NCBI GenBank assembly: GCA_002104985.1
Contig: MCGO01000186.1
Coordinates: 1 to 64,000 of the forward strand
DNA: 64,000 nucleotides
DNA from: Rhizoclosmatium globosum
Lineage: Eukaryota > Chytridiomycota > Chytridiomycetes > Chytridiales > Chytriomycetaceae
Direction: 5' to 3'
Shown here: in pieces, positions 22,667 through 33,050 of the stretch
Layout: each line of letters starts with the position of its first letter
Numbering within the stretch: the stretch's first letter is position 1
Translations under genes and position numbers: made by a program
Notes under the pieces: model-generated
Databases searched by the model: none
What the model saw: only the letters and a program-made list of their open reading frames with translations
What the model was told of the DNA's origin: nothing

Positions 22667-24478
22667 TTAACGATTCCGCACATCTGCCATCCACAACGAT
22701 TCAAACACAGGAAAATATATTTCCTGATATCTGGGATTCTCCAACATCTTATTCGCCATTCCATTCAAAAAATCTTCATGCACTTTCAAACACTTGTCCA
22801 CACCAAACAACGTATTCGACGGCAAAACATCCATCAACAAAGCCTTTGCCATCACATAATCTGATTCTTGTCCACAAAAACTCCCGTTCACAACTGATTT
22901 CAAACGTGCACTGAACGCAGGTGGAATCACCAACATATAATTTTTGTTCAACGCTTCAGCAATAGCTTCTAACCGTTCGTCTACTTTGTTTTGCCACTCT
23001 CGGCGTTCGATTACACCGGCGTCATCTAAATCAAAGCCAGTTGTGAAGTCCAGTCCTTTCGAGACGTAGAATTTTTCAACGATTAGTCCGAGGCCAATTG
23101 TATGAAAATAGCACTTGCGGTTGAAGTAAAGGGAGCTTTCGGCGAATAGCTTGGCTTCATTGAAAGTGGCAGCTGGTTCTGTGAGAAGCGATTGAATTTC
23201 TGCGACTTTTTTCCTCATTCCGTGATAGTCCGGATATCCCTCGTGGATGTTTGTAAGTCGTGTTATGTTTTCCAAAAATCCTCGGACAGTGAGAACCGCT
23301 CTTGGGTCTAGGTCAGAAAGGTAGTGCCATTCATAGGGTCCCATGAGTTGGGCAATTTGATTGTCAAGGAGGTTGGTGTCGAAGAGTTTGGGGCTGCACT
23401 TGGCGGTGATGTGTCGGTAAACTGTGGTAATACGGATTGCAATGGTATCTTGCCATGCTAAAAATGAGGCTTTCATAACGTCTCCATTCCAAGAGTCAAA
23501 TTTGTAGTCAAAAGCATCCAAATTCTGATAGAACCATTGTGTTCCACCTAGTAGATGAATTTCAACTGCTGGCAATGTCTGGAAGATGTTTGGGTGAAAT
23601 AATTCTTCAAGTCTGGAAAATAGAACTTCGGACTGAATTAACTGCTCAAACTTCTCAGCTTGGCACTTTTCATCTACATTCCAGAATATATCTTGAAGAT
23701 CTTCCAAGTCGCAATCGTTGTCTTTGAAATCGTCGAGGATGGTTTTTAAATGTGGCATCCGGTTCAAGATATCCCGTTCAGCTTCAACATACTTTTCATA
23801 TGGTGCGCGGAGTACTCTTCGAGCTTCTTCCAGATACTTATCGACGTTAAAAGCAGGGAACGCGTCTGACCACTGATATGTATCCAAATCCGCAAGAAAC
23901 TCATGTCTACACCATCTTATAAAATTCAGATCTTTGCCTGCCACATTTTCCGAATAATCAATCGACGGAACATCCATGCTCATATAGCCGTTCCAGGATT
24001 TCGGAATCCCTTCCATCGCGATTGTATGGAGTTGTATATACCACTCCGTCCACGTTTCTTGGACACGTACGGATCGAATTTGGGGAGCCAATAAGCGTTT
24101 GATGTTTACGAATATGCGATCGGTGATGGGGACTGGAGGCTCACAGACTCTCTCAAAGCCTTCACACTCGTCCAGAATGTCTTCAGAGATTGGAGGGTTC
24201 ATCGCTCCAAACCTATTCGTACCACGTGAATCAAGAGTCGCACAAACACATAAATACAGTACCGTCTGAGTATGTCCCAATGTCGTTGACCCTTGATTTC
24301 TTCAATCTCATTAAGCCGTTCTTTAACACGCGCAGCCTCAAAGTTCTTCATTTCCTCCACCCATTCAAAAAACTCCTTGTTCCACAACTGGACCTCAGAA
24401 AGCTGTGTGCACTTTACACATACTCGTTGAAGGAGCCTCCAATTTACTTGTTTCGTTTTCGTTGGGCAACGAGAACAT
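22667..24478 (-). CDS. Large unknown protein, about 590 residues
   Basis: Exon 2 (22667-24212) carries an uninterrupted frame through to the stop at 22667. A 50-nt intron (24213-24262) links it in phase to an N-terminal exon containing WNKEFFEWVEEMKNFEAARV. A further frame break near 24405 separates a short start MFSLPNENETSKLEAPS at 24478. The protein is helix-rich and soluble, with many aromatic and acidic residues (WNGYMSMDVPSIDYSE, HLLGGTQWFYQNLDAFDYKF). No catalytic motif, membrane helix or repeat is evident and I recognise no family. Confidence 0.6.
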
Positions 24479-24614
24479 CCTGCCTGTTGAAATACGATCA
24501 GAAAAGGGGAGGTGGGTGTGCGGGAATGAAGTAACTCGCGATGTCAAACTAAAGACTTGTTTGTGAGAGACAATGTTGGCGGCGGTGGTGGGAATGGCCG
24601 GCAGACCTGCGTTT

Positions 24615-24899
24615 TTATACAGGATCCTCCAGATGCTTGATCATGTGAGTTTTAATATTGTAAAGCATATAAGGAACAGGTTGTTTGTTAACATACCGAG
24701 AATGTGATGTGGTTAGGGAGGCAAGGCGGCGATTGACACAGCCCAGATTCAAGACATCGACTGGTTCCAGATACGCACACACATCATCAAACAGCTCTGT
24801 TGGCAGTATATTGAAACTACGACTGCCATAAGCAGAACGCTGCGATGGCAGCGTGAGCCTTTTGGATCTCCTCAGACTGCCACTTGTCTGAAATGGCAT
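24615..24899 (-). CDS. Short F-box protein
   Basis: From the ATG at 24897-24899 (MPFQTSGSLRRSKRLTLPSQ) the frame runs to an F-box (FNILPTELFDDVCAYLEPVD then VLNLGCVNRRLASL) and stops at 24615. A GTATGT shortly after the F-box could be an intron donor to further exons not resolved here. The open frame extends upstream to an ATG at 25049, but that part is atypical. If real, the product would be a minimal Skp1-binding adaptor. It is head-to-head with the mitochondrial carrier gene. Confidence 0.45.
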   Translation of the reverse strand: MPFQTSGSLRRSKRLTLPSQRSAYGSRSFNILPTELFDDVCAYLEPVDVLNLGCVNRRLASLTTSHSRYVNKQPVPYMLYNIKTHMIKHLEDPV

Positions 24900-25047
24900 T
24901 GAGGTTATTAAACCGTTATTTGAGGTCGGGTTTTGCTCTTCCCTCTTTCTAAATAATACAACAATTAACAATTCTGGAAAAGTGATCAAATGAACCTTTG
25001 CCCAAAATGAGCAACTCAGAGACGATTGACGTGAGTGCTTCTTTGCC

Positions 25048-26221
25048 ATGTACAGTCTTCAATCCAAACTTTGCAATAGCGCATCATTGGAATACCTGCT
25101 GGAATCGCATCAGGCGTGACAAAGCTGATTGTTGGAGTTGAGTACTGTCCCTTGTGTGTGATTCATATCAATGTCTCCAAGATAAGCATAAGCATCTAAC
25201 CCACATCTGATGTTACATCCACAACCATACAACAGCATCCATTAGATACAGTCAAAGTCCGCATGCAAACTGAAGGTGGATTCGGCCGCTTCAAAGGTCC
25301 TCTTGACTGTCTCATGTCAACAGTTCGTCGGGTAACCTGTCCACTTAAACAAACATACGGACGACGCTGCTAAATGATACAATGGCAGGAAGGTTTCATG
25401 GCCCTCTATCGAGGCGCTACACCGCCGCTGATTGGATGGACGATCATGGACTCGGTGACATTGACAACGTTGACAAATATGCGGATTCTGTTGCAAGACA
25501 TGCATCCTGAACGACCTTTGAATACGGGAGATCAGTGTATTGCTGGATTAGTAGCTGGACTGACTGTATCGTTCGTCGCGACACCAATCGAGTTGTTGAA
25601 GGCGAAACTGCAGGTTCAGTACAATGTGAAGGGAGGTATAGAGGGAAAGTTGTATACGGGGCCTGTGGATCTTGCGAGGAAGCTTGTTAGGAATCATGGT
25701 GTTGGGGTGTTGTACCAAGGCTTAGTTCCGTGCTTGATGTTTCGGAGTTTCTTTTGGGCGCTTTGGGGCAGTTATGATGTGAGTTTGTTATAATGGTGAT
25801 TGTAAGATGCTTATCTGGTTGTATCCTGTAGGTTTATTCGCAGTGGCTCAAGCAGAGAGGGTATTCTGACTCCATGACGGCATTCTTGGCGGGAGGAATG
25901 AGTGCGAATACGTTTTGGACTATTTCGTATCCATGCGATGTCATCAAAAACCGGATTATGGCACAGAAGGATCCTGGGGCTGGAAGTAAAGCCTGGCAAT
26001 ATCCAAACGTTTCATCATGCGCGAAGCATATCTTCAAAACTGGTGCGTTCTTTATTGTAGTAAATTAATTGTTGTGCTGATATATTGTGAGTGCAGAAGG
26101 AATCAAGGGATTCTATCGAGGTTTCGCTCCGTGCTTCTTGCGAAGTTTCCCCATGAATGGTGCAGCCATCTTGGTCTTTGAAACAGTGTCCTCGACAGGA
26201 AAGAAGCTGTTTAAGAATTGA
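25048..26221 (+). CDS. Mitochondrial carrier family (SLC25) transporter
   Basis: At least five exons, with introns near 25132-25229, 25332-25388, 25779-25831 and 26043-26096. Three carrier repeats are visible: IPAGIASGVTKLIVG with HPLDTVKVRMQ, CIAGLVAGLTVSFVATPIEL with LKAKLQV, and FLAGGMSANTFWTISYPCDV with IKNRIMAQ. These match the PxDxxKxR signature (P-I-E-L-L-K in the second). The C terminus GFYRGFAPCFLRSFPMNGAA is typical of the acyl-carnitine/basic amino acid branch. The substrate cannot be fixed from sequence alone. The true start is uncertain, since the ATG at 25048 is out of frame with IPAGIASG by one base. Confidence 0.8.
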
Positions 26222-26295
26222 ATATAGATATAGATATATTTAGTGAATAGTTCTCATCTTTTGACTGTTTTTTGGAAAGTTCAAGCAAACCAACA

Positions 26296-26923
26296 ATGAT
26301 CCGCACAACCCGTCTTTTCACATTGCCCATGCGATCAATGCTCATCCGCCCTCTTTCCACTGCTCCTATTCGAGGAACATCGTTCTTGCCCGTGTCCACC
26401 TTGGCCTTGTCTCGGCCTTATCCAAGAGCAACTGCAACACTAAAGAACCACCACATGCACCAACACCTTCACCTTCACCAACACCGACAGTACCACGACC
26501 AATCGCAGCCTCAACCAAGTGCAACCGATGACTCATCACCGCCACAGCCACTTCTCCTTCTAATCGCAGGTTACCTTGTCCTCGTCAACGCCGGCGCCGT
26601 GGCTCTGTTTTGGTACGACAAGAACCAGGCACAAAAGAAAGGGTGGCGCGTCCCGGAGAAACAGCTTCAATTGACTGCATTGCTTGGTGGCTGGATTGGA
26701 GGTTTGCTTTAGTACTCTTCATTCTGCTTATTAAATGCATACATCAGGAATGTGGGCGATGAAGCAGTTTAAACACAAGACGGTCAAGAAGGAGTTTCAG
26801 CAACCGTATTATGTTGCTGTCGCTGGAAATATGGTCATTATGGGAGGTCTTGCTGGCGCGTGGATGTTTTTGCCTCGATTTAGGCAAAGTGCGAAGAGCT
26901 TTGTGAGAGGGATTGTTGGATAG
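26296..26923 (+). CDS. DUF1294 membrane protein, mitochondrial presequence
   Basis: Exons 26296-26701 and 26748-26923 encode 193 residues in phase. The start MIRTTRLFTLPMRSMLIRPL, rich in Arg and poor in acids, looks like a mitochondrial targeting sequence. A His/Gln-rich spacer follows. The DUF1294 module is then clear: LLLLIAGYLVLVNAGAVALF, YDKNQA, RVPEKQLQLTALLGGWIGG, MWAMKQFKHKTVKKEFQ and a last helix. The DK, RVPE and HKT residues are the family signature. The function of DUF1294 is unknown. Confidence 0.8.
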
Positions 26924-27299
26924 ATGGGTGTTGGAGTGTCCATCATCTGTAAACTCCCAATATGTAATAAACTGGAAAATAGTGGAAAATAACGTGAAAT
27001 CATGTGAAATAATGCACAATAATGCTTGTCACGCTCGGAAGTCTGAGCCCTAGTTATGATGGAGCATTTGTAACACACGGAATACCACTTAATGCATTAA
27101 AAGTCAGTCAGTATAGATGAACTAGACCAGGTTGCATACAGAGACATTTATTGCATTATGGTACATTGAGCATATTCCAAGTGTGCTATGGCTATTCAGT
27201 GTGTGTGATTATGTGATTCAAATTACAGTGGAAATGACATAGATAGCTACTCAAATAGAAGCATTTTTTAATGATTTAAAACAAGAAATAGAGTCAAAA
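26924..27299. other. Intergenic, nothing recognised
   Basis: AT-rich sequence between the DUF1294 gene and the transposon companion gene. No ORF, stem-loop or clear terminal inverted repeat of the transposon was found by eye. Confidence 0.5.
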
Positions 27300-28822
27300 T
27301 CAAACAAGCATGTCATCATTAGCAGAAGTGAAAGTACACTTTAGCTCATCGTTCATTGCATTATAAAATGCGGTTTTTCCTTCTTGAATGCCTGTTGCGT
27401 CCTTGTTGTCAATGATCATTCGGTAAACAGCGTAGCTTGAAGCTTTTGAGTCCAAATCATGCGTTTCAATTTTGTTGCACAAGTTGTGGCGGACCTGCAT
27501 TGAATTTAAGCATTAAAAGCATGGATGACATGCTTACCAAACAAGCAATGAAGGCAAGTACATGAAGAGACTTTTTGCGAATGAAACTCTCCTTGTCAAG
27601 ATGTCTTTTAAACGCAGCCAGTTTGCAGATTCTTGCAGCTGCTTTAATGAAGATAGGGTTTGTGAAGCGTTCGAAAGACTCTGTTCCATCGTCTTTGGGA
27701 GTATACTTGTGCATAAACCTGAGTTACTGTTTAGAAGTTGAGTTGAAAAGTCAAGGAGGCTACCGATGAGTTTTAGTGTCAATTAAAGCCAAAATTTCAT
27801 TAGTCTTTCCAGTCACGCCATAAAGTTCGGAATCAATGGCCACCTCTTTATACTTCAGCAGTAGATGGCTCCGAAAAGTGCTTGTGACTGTAACATACTA
27901 GTAATTCTAATGTTAGAAATTCCACACCTTGAAACCAAAGCACAAACCATTGTAACCAGCTGATCAGGTAATCCTGAAAGTTTATCCTTGAGAGCTTTGG
28001 TTCCCATAACTTGCCCAAACACTGTCCAAAGCCAGGCCTTTCCCTCTGCATCACCATTTCCTTTTGTGATGAAACCAAACGCGTTTCCAAAAATAACCAT
28101 TCGTTGGAATGTTGCACGGATGGTTGCCATGTGGCTGGATTTGTTTGATTAGTGACGTTGTTGAAAATGCAAACTTAACTCAAACCTTTTGTCAACATAG
28201 TTCTCCCAGTACGTTTCCCCAGATTGGGAAAAACTTGAGTTGGAATCATTGAAGGGCAAATAGGATCGAGATGATACGTAATCAACGCGCTTGCGTTTAC
28301 CCACAGTCTGGGAAGCTTGCACTCCAACAGAGTCCTCATTTTCATAGATACTGTGGTCAAAATTTATGTCCAGTTCAGTCTCTTGCTCGTTGTCTTCAAG
28401 ATCTGGATCCATAATGGTGTCCACTTCTGGCAGATCAGCAGATCCATCAACAACATCATCACTGCCTCCAGCTGCAGACTGAGAGAGATCATCAATAGAA
28501 TTTTCAGAAACGTTTCCAGCTCTATTGGGGGCGTGAACTTTGTGTTGGAAAGGTGTAATACTAGTAGTCATTGGTTGAGGTGTTCCTTTGGTTGTAGTCC
28601 TACAAAGACCAGTTAGAATCAATGTCACCCATCTTAGCAACGTACTTAGTCTTTGATGGCGTAAATGACTTTGTTGCAATGCTGGTGGGTGCATTGCTGT
28701 GCCATAATTGTTGTTAATCACAGCAAACCAAACCTTAGAACTCACCGCTGTTTGGAACCAAAGGATTTTGCGCCGCTTGCTTGCTGCTCATTGTGTGGTT
28801 TTGTTCGCTTCTGACTGGACAT
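27300..28822 (-). CDS. Transposon companion protein
   Basis: A spliced gene beginning MSSQKRTKPHNEQQASGAKS at 28822. Exon joins consistent in phase are at KQR/NAPTS, KT/KTTTKG, VDKS/HMATIRATF and IACL/VRHNLCNK. The N-terminal third is acidic and low-complexity (DDVVDGSADLPEVDTIMDPD) with a basic patch GKRKRVD that could be a nuclear signal. The rest is helical (QRMVIFGNAFGFITKGNGD; ESFERFTNPIFIKAAARICK) and ends TSANDDMLV. I recognise no domain. Its divergent arrangement with the transposase and its codon use suggest it is the element's second gene, possibly a DNA-binding accessory. One segment near 27860-27880 is not resolved. Confidence 0.5.
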
Positions 28823-28953
28823 GTTGCTCACAGAACAGTTGGACAGATCAGGATCAAGAATTGCGCAATTTTTGGAAAGTGCTCAACCACAATTGCGCCA
28901 TTTTCGCAGTTTAAGAAGCTGCTTTTCACCCAGAACTTGCCAAATATTTTCTC

Positions 28954-31798
28954 ATGCGTTTCAAGTGCGATTTGGACGGTTGCCAGCGTGTCTTTGGGGA
29001 CCAACGTGGTCTTACAAAGCACATGAACGTAACACACGCTGCTTATTTACAACGAAGACGCTTCCAAGATGTCTCTTCAGATTCGATTGACTTGGATGAA
29101 ATTGAAACTGCTGTTTCGGAGCTCATTGGACTGAGCAATACCAATAATAGCCTCGAACTGCCTTCCGAAACCACTGGCAGTGAAGGTTCTGTCGCCGACT
29201 TTGATCATTCCATTTCAGGGGAACCAGACTCTGGAATCAATATTGAAACACATGGTATTTAAATCATAGGTTGTAATAGTGGTAACATTATTTAGGTCAA
29301 CCGACTTCTGATGAAGTTTATGATTGTAACGTGAACCTAGAACGTGCTGTCCGCGAGAAATTCACACCAGCGGACCTTGACTGTATAATTCACGTTATTC
29401 ACGATAATCCTATGGGTCAAAATGCCATCACCAAAAAGCTGCAATTTGATCGTCCACGTCTGAAAGAGATTTATGTACCAACGTTCAAGAGTGGAAAACA
29501 ACTACATGCAGCAGTGGACAGTTTCTCAGGGCTCAGTGTGGTAAAAGATCTTGATGTCTCACTATTCTCTTCTAAAAAACATTCTAGGATTACGAACTCA
29601 AGATCATTCCAATAAACGTCATTCTTGAAAGTCTCCCACGAAAGTATCATGGAGAAGCTCAAGAACTTTACAATGATGATCCTGTCCATATTTATCTGCG
29701 ACCATTAGACAAGCTTCTTAAAGAAATGTTGGCGGATGTTACTTTGAGAGAGCAATTTGTTTATTGTTATACTGAACAGTTTGGCAGTAATGGTGAACGG
29801 TTGTACGATGAAGCATTTTCAAGTGACTACTGTAAAGAACTCCAGGACCTTCTTGATGATGATTTTGGTGTGCCTCTGCTCTTAATTTTTGGATCTGATG
29901 CTGCACTCGCAACCAAAATTGGAAAGCAATCCTTTCATCCTGTTGTTCTTACTCTTGGAAACATCAAAAAAAATTGGAGAAAAGTACTTAATAACTATGC
30001 CAGTCGTCTTGTGACTTATATCCCCATTGTGAAAGCAAGTAAGAATAGTCAGCTGAAGTCTGGGTTTCTTACAGCCTACAAGAGGGCCGTTTATCATTCA
30101 GCACTTGGAATTGCATTTGAAAGTATTAAAAATTGGATCCAAAATGGAGTTGAACTAGTTAGTCCAGATGGGTTGCAGCGCAGGTTCTTTCCTTGCCTTT
30201 TCAATTGGAATGCTGATTATCCAGAGGCAGCACTGGTTTCGACTGTTAGTCCAATATGCAAAGCATCACCAATGTTTTGCTGCTTTGTTTCAAGTGATGA
30301 TTTGGATCGTTGCGATGTAACTTGCACGTACTGGGGAATCAAGACAACGACCGAAATGAAACAACATTTTGATAATTCAATGAATCAAAATTCAAATGCT
30401 GCCAAAGCAAAAATGTTTGCAGAGAAAGGACAAGTGCCCTTTATAAAAAACGCGTTTTATGAACTTGGTCCAAGGTTTTGTATTCATGCAGCTATTCCCG
30501 CTGATCAAATGCATTCAATTCCTTTGGGTGTCTTTGGCAAACATCTTTGGCCAATAACATTGAAACTGGTAGAAGGTCAAAACGATGGTGGCTTAGATGT
30601 TTTGGATTCACGATTTAAAAGAATCCCTCCTTACCCTGGGTTTAGCCGTTTCAAGAACAGTGTCTCGAGTCTTAGTTTCCTTACCAAAAAAGACTATGAA
30701 AGCATTATGATGGGTTTGCTTCCTTGTCTCTTTGGTTTAGTAAGCAGTGATGTTATTTTGTGCCTGAGAACACTGATTGACACATTCATGATGATCAAAT
30801 CTGCTTCACACACAGAAAATTCAATTGGAGTTCTTGAAAACAACCTTGTTCTGCTGCATGAACAGCTGAATGTATTTCGGGCTCAAAAATCAATGAAATT
30901 CCCCAAGATGCATATATTGGCATCATTTCCCCGCAACATAAGGCGTTTTGGTGCAGCTGATTCCTATGGCACAGAATTCCTTGAATCCACACAGAGATTA
31001 AATGTTGTGGAGGCCTATGAGGGAACAAATCATAAAAATTCGGAGGAGCAAATGATCCGAGCAGTCACAAGGAAAGACAAAGTACATCGTATGAAAGCTA
31101 TTCTGGGGAGACTGAAGGAGAATAGGCCAGGGTGGGCTAAGCCCTCAAAGAATGCAGTGTTTGCTCTTCTGGTCTGCAAGGGAAGGTTCCGATTTCACGA
31201 GTTTGAAGTTCGATGGCCTGGATCTCAATTATACACAAAACTATCTCAGTATGGTATTGAATTTCAGTTTAATGGAACAAAGGTAAGAACCTTTTGCAAT
31301 TTTGACTGTCGTCTGACTTATTTTAGAATATGGCATATGAAACTCTCAGGAAGATTGAGCATTACGAAGATCGCAGAAATCATCAAGAATTTATCAGGGT
31401 CAACAATAGAGTCCCTGAGCATAATTTCTTGATTTATGATGCCTCTATGCAAAGACCTTCAACTCTTGACACCGGTTTGGGTGAAAGTCAGTTATGGCAG
31501 GACGCGCACAGTTATTTTTGTCAATATCGCACCAAAGTGGTGACAAATACTTTGCAGTTATACACTGTTACAAGGCAGTTGCACGTGATATGCAAAATGG
31601 GACTGGGTGTTTTATTATTGAGCCTGCAGCAACACCGGCAATCACAGTTATCCCTGTTGAAGCTATCATCAGCAAAGTCCATGTAATTCCTTATTTCCAA
31701 GATGGTCAGAATGGGCAATCAGGCAAAGTTTACATTAACACCTATGCCGACCGTTATTTGTGGTCACTTTTAGGAAGCAGTTGTGAAGTTGAACAGTG
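28954..31798 (+). CDS. Plavaka-type transposase
   Basis: Exons 28954-29254, 29296-29540, 29588-31282 and 31327-31798. The N terminus is a C2H2 finger (FKCDLDGCQRVFGDQRGLTK then HMNVTH), typical of Plavaka/KDZ-type elements. The catalytic region has GLQRRFFPCLFNWNADYPEA followed by a cysteine-bearing CCFVSSDDLDRCDVTCTYWG. It then has HAAIPADQMHSIPLGVFGKH, corresponding to the family's D/L-H-x-L-x-x-GVF-x-x-H block. One frame break near 31490 (polarity of one lost base) separates the last about 100 residues, which end SSCEVEQ. Apart from this the gene is intact, so the element is young or recently active. Confidence 0.75.
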
Positions 31799-31866
31799 AA
31801 ATGGAAATAAAGAAAGTATATCTTAATTATGCTGTATCATTTTGTGCTCTTTTGTAACATTGTTTG

Positions 31867-32215
31867 CAGCTTGTGCGCAAACTGAAAAGACCATTTTCAA
31901 CGTTCGCACTGTCCGCAAGACTGGTCAGAGATTCCGAAAGACCGTTTGTAGCTTCCGCACTATCTGAAATACCATTTGTAACGTTTGCATTGTCTGCAAG
32001 ACTGTTTACACCACTCTAATTCAGTTTGCAGCTGCCACAAAACTGTTTGCAGCTTTGGCAAGTGCCTGCACTATCTGGAAGACCATTTGAGTTTCTGCTC
32101 TCAGTTTGATTATCTCCAGGTCTGCAAGTCATTCACAGCTTGCACAGTATGTTAGTAGGGGGATTGCATCATCTGGAAGACTTGTTGCAGCTTCTGGAAC
32201 ATCTGTAACACCCAA
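31867..32215. repeat. Degenerate about 31-bp tandem repeat
   Basis: Units resembling GTTTGCAGCTTCCGCACT followed by ATCTGSAAGACC recur about nine times with heavy substitution. They lie immediately downstream of the transposase stop. From 32216 to 33050 no gene is recognised. Confidence 0.65.
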
Positions 32216-32624
32216 GGCACATCTGCCATGCACAGTACATTTTGCAAGAATAATCATTCAGAAAAGTGTAGACAGAATATTCATTATTTCTTTATTTTGT
32301 ATGTCTATGAATCCTTTGTATTTAGAGTGTCCACAGATGTTATTTGGAAGGACAAGAATGTGGGTTTTCAAATGACAAACACATTATCATGCATTACAGA
32401 TGACTTACTGTTATTCTGGATGTGTGTATGTTATTATCCTGTGTTATCATACATTTTTTTGGCACAAATAATAGGCATAATACACTGTTTTGCATTGTCA
32501 AGGAGGGGGCTGTTTCCTGATGATGGATGTTTAGATTTGTCAGAACTCCTGAATCCATATGTTGTACACGTCACAACAGAAACTAATAAATAATCAATAA
32601 ACATCTAATGGATAACCGCAATAG

Positions 32625-32650
32625 TGTTCTTGACGACGTCGTCAAGAACA
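32625..32650. promoter_or_regulatory. Perfect 26-bp palindrome
   Basis: The half-site TGTTCTTGACGAC is followed immediately by its exact reverse complement, with no spacer. It lies 400 bp upstream of the pyruvate carboxylase ATG and about 830 bp past the transposase stop. It could be a dimeric transcription-factor site (core TGACGACGTCGTCA, close to a CRE/bZIP-type TGACGTCA), a recombination relic or chance. Confidence 0.6.
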
Positions 32651-33050
32651 GCAAAGGTCGCCAAAAATGTTAAAGTTGAAAAATTAAACCCGGATCATTC
32701 CGTAAATAAAGTTACGTCATTCTCATTTGCCCATGTGAAGCAGCAATCTACGTATCTGATTTCTCGCTTCCGTATGTGGCGCGAAAGAGTATAAGAAGGA
32801 AAGGTCCGGATCGGATTCGTTCTCCGATATTCCCCGACCCCTCCCAAAACCCGCGTCCCCCGTGTCTCCCACGTCTCCACCCACATCCAAACACGCCCAT
32901 GATCACAACCAGCTATTCCAAGTGCGTGTGTTCCCCGAGTCCCTGCCCTGGTCCCTCGAATCATTCTTATCTGTTCCTTATCTGATTCATCTGATTCGAC
33001 TCCCACCACCAAAAACAAACCAAACAAAAAACAGATTTGAAACGACGCCG

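Larger units (their letters stand above)
27300..31800. mobile_element. Plavaka-like DNA transposon, two divergent genes
   Basis: Two multi-exon genes diverge from a 131-bp spacer (28823-28953). One is a Plavaka-type transposase, the other an associated protein. The degenerate 31-bp repeat at 31867-32215 lies just beyond the transposase. Terminal inverted repeats were not identified, so the limits given are those of the genes. Confidence 0.65.
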
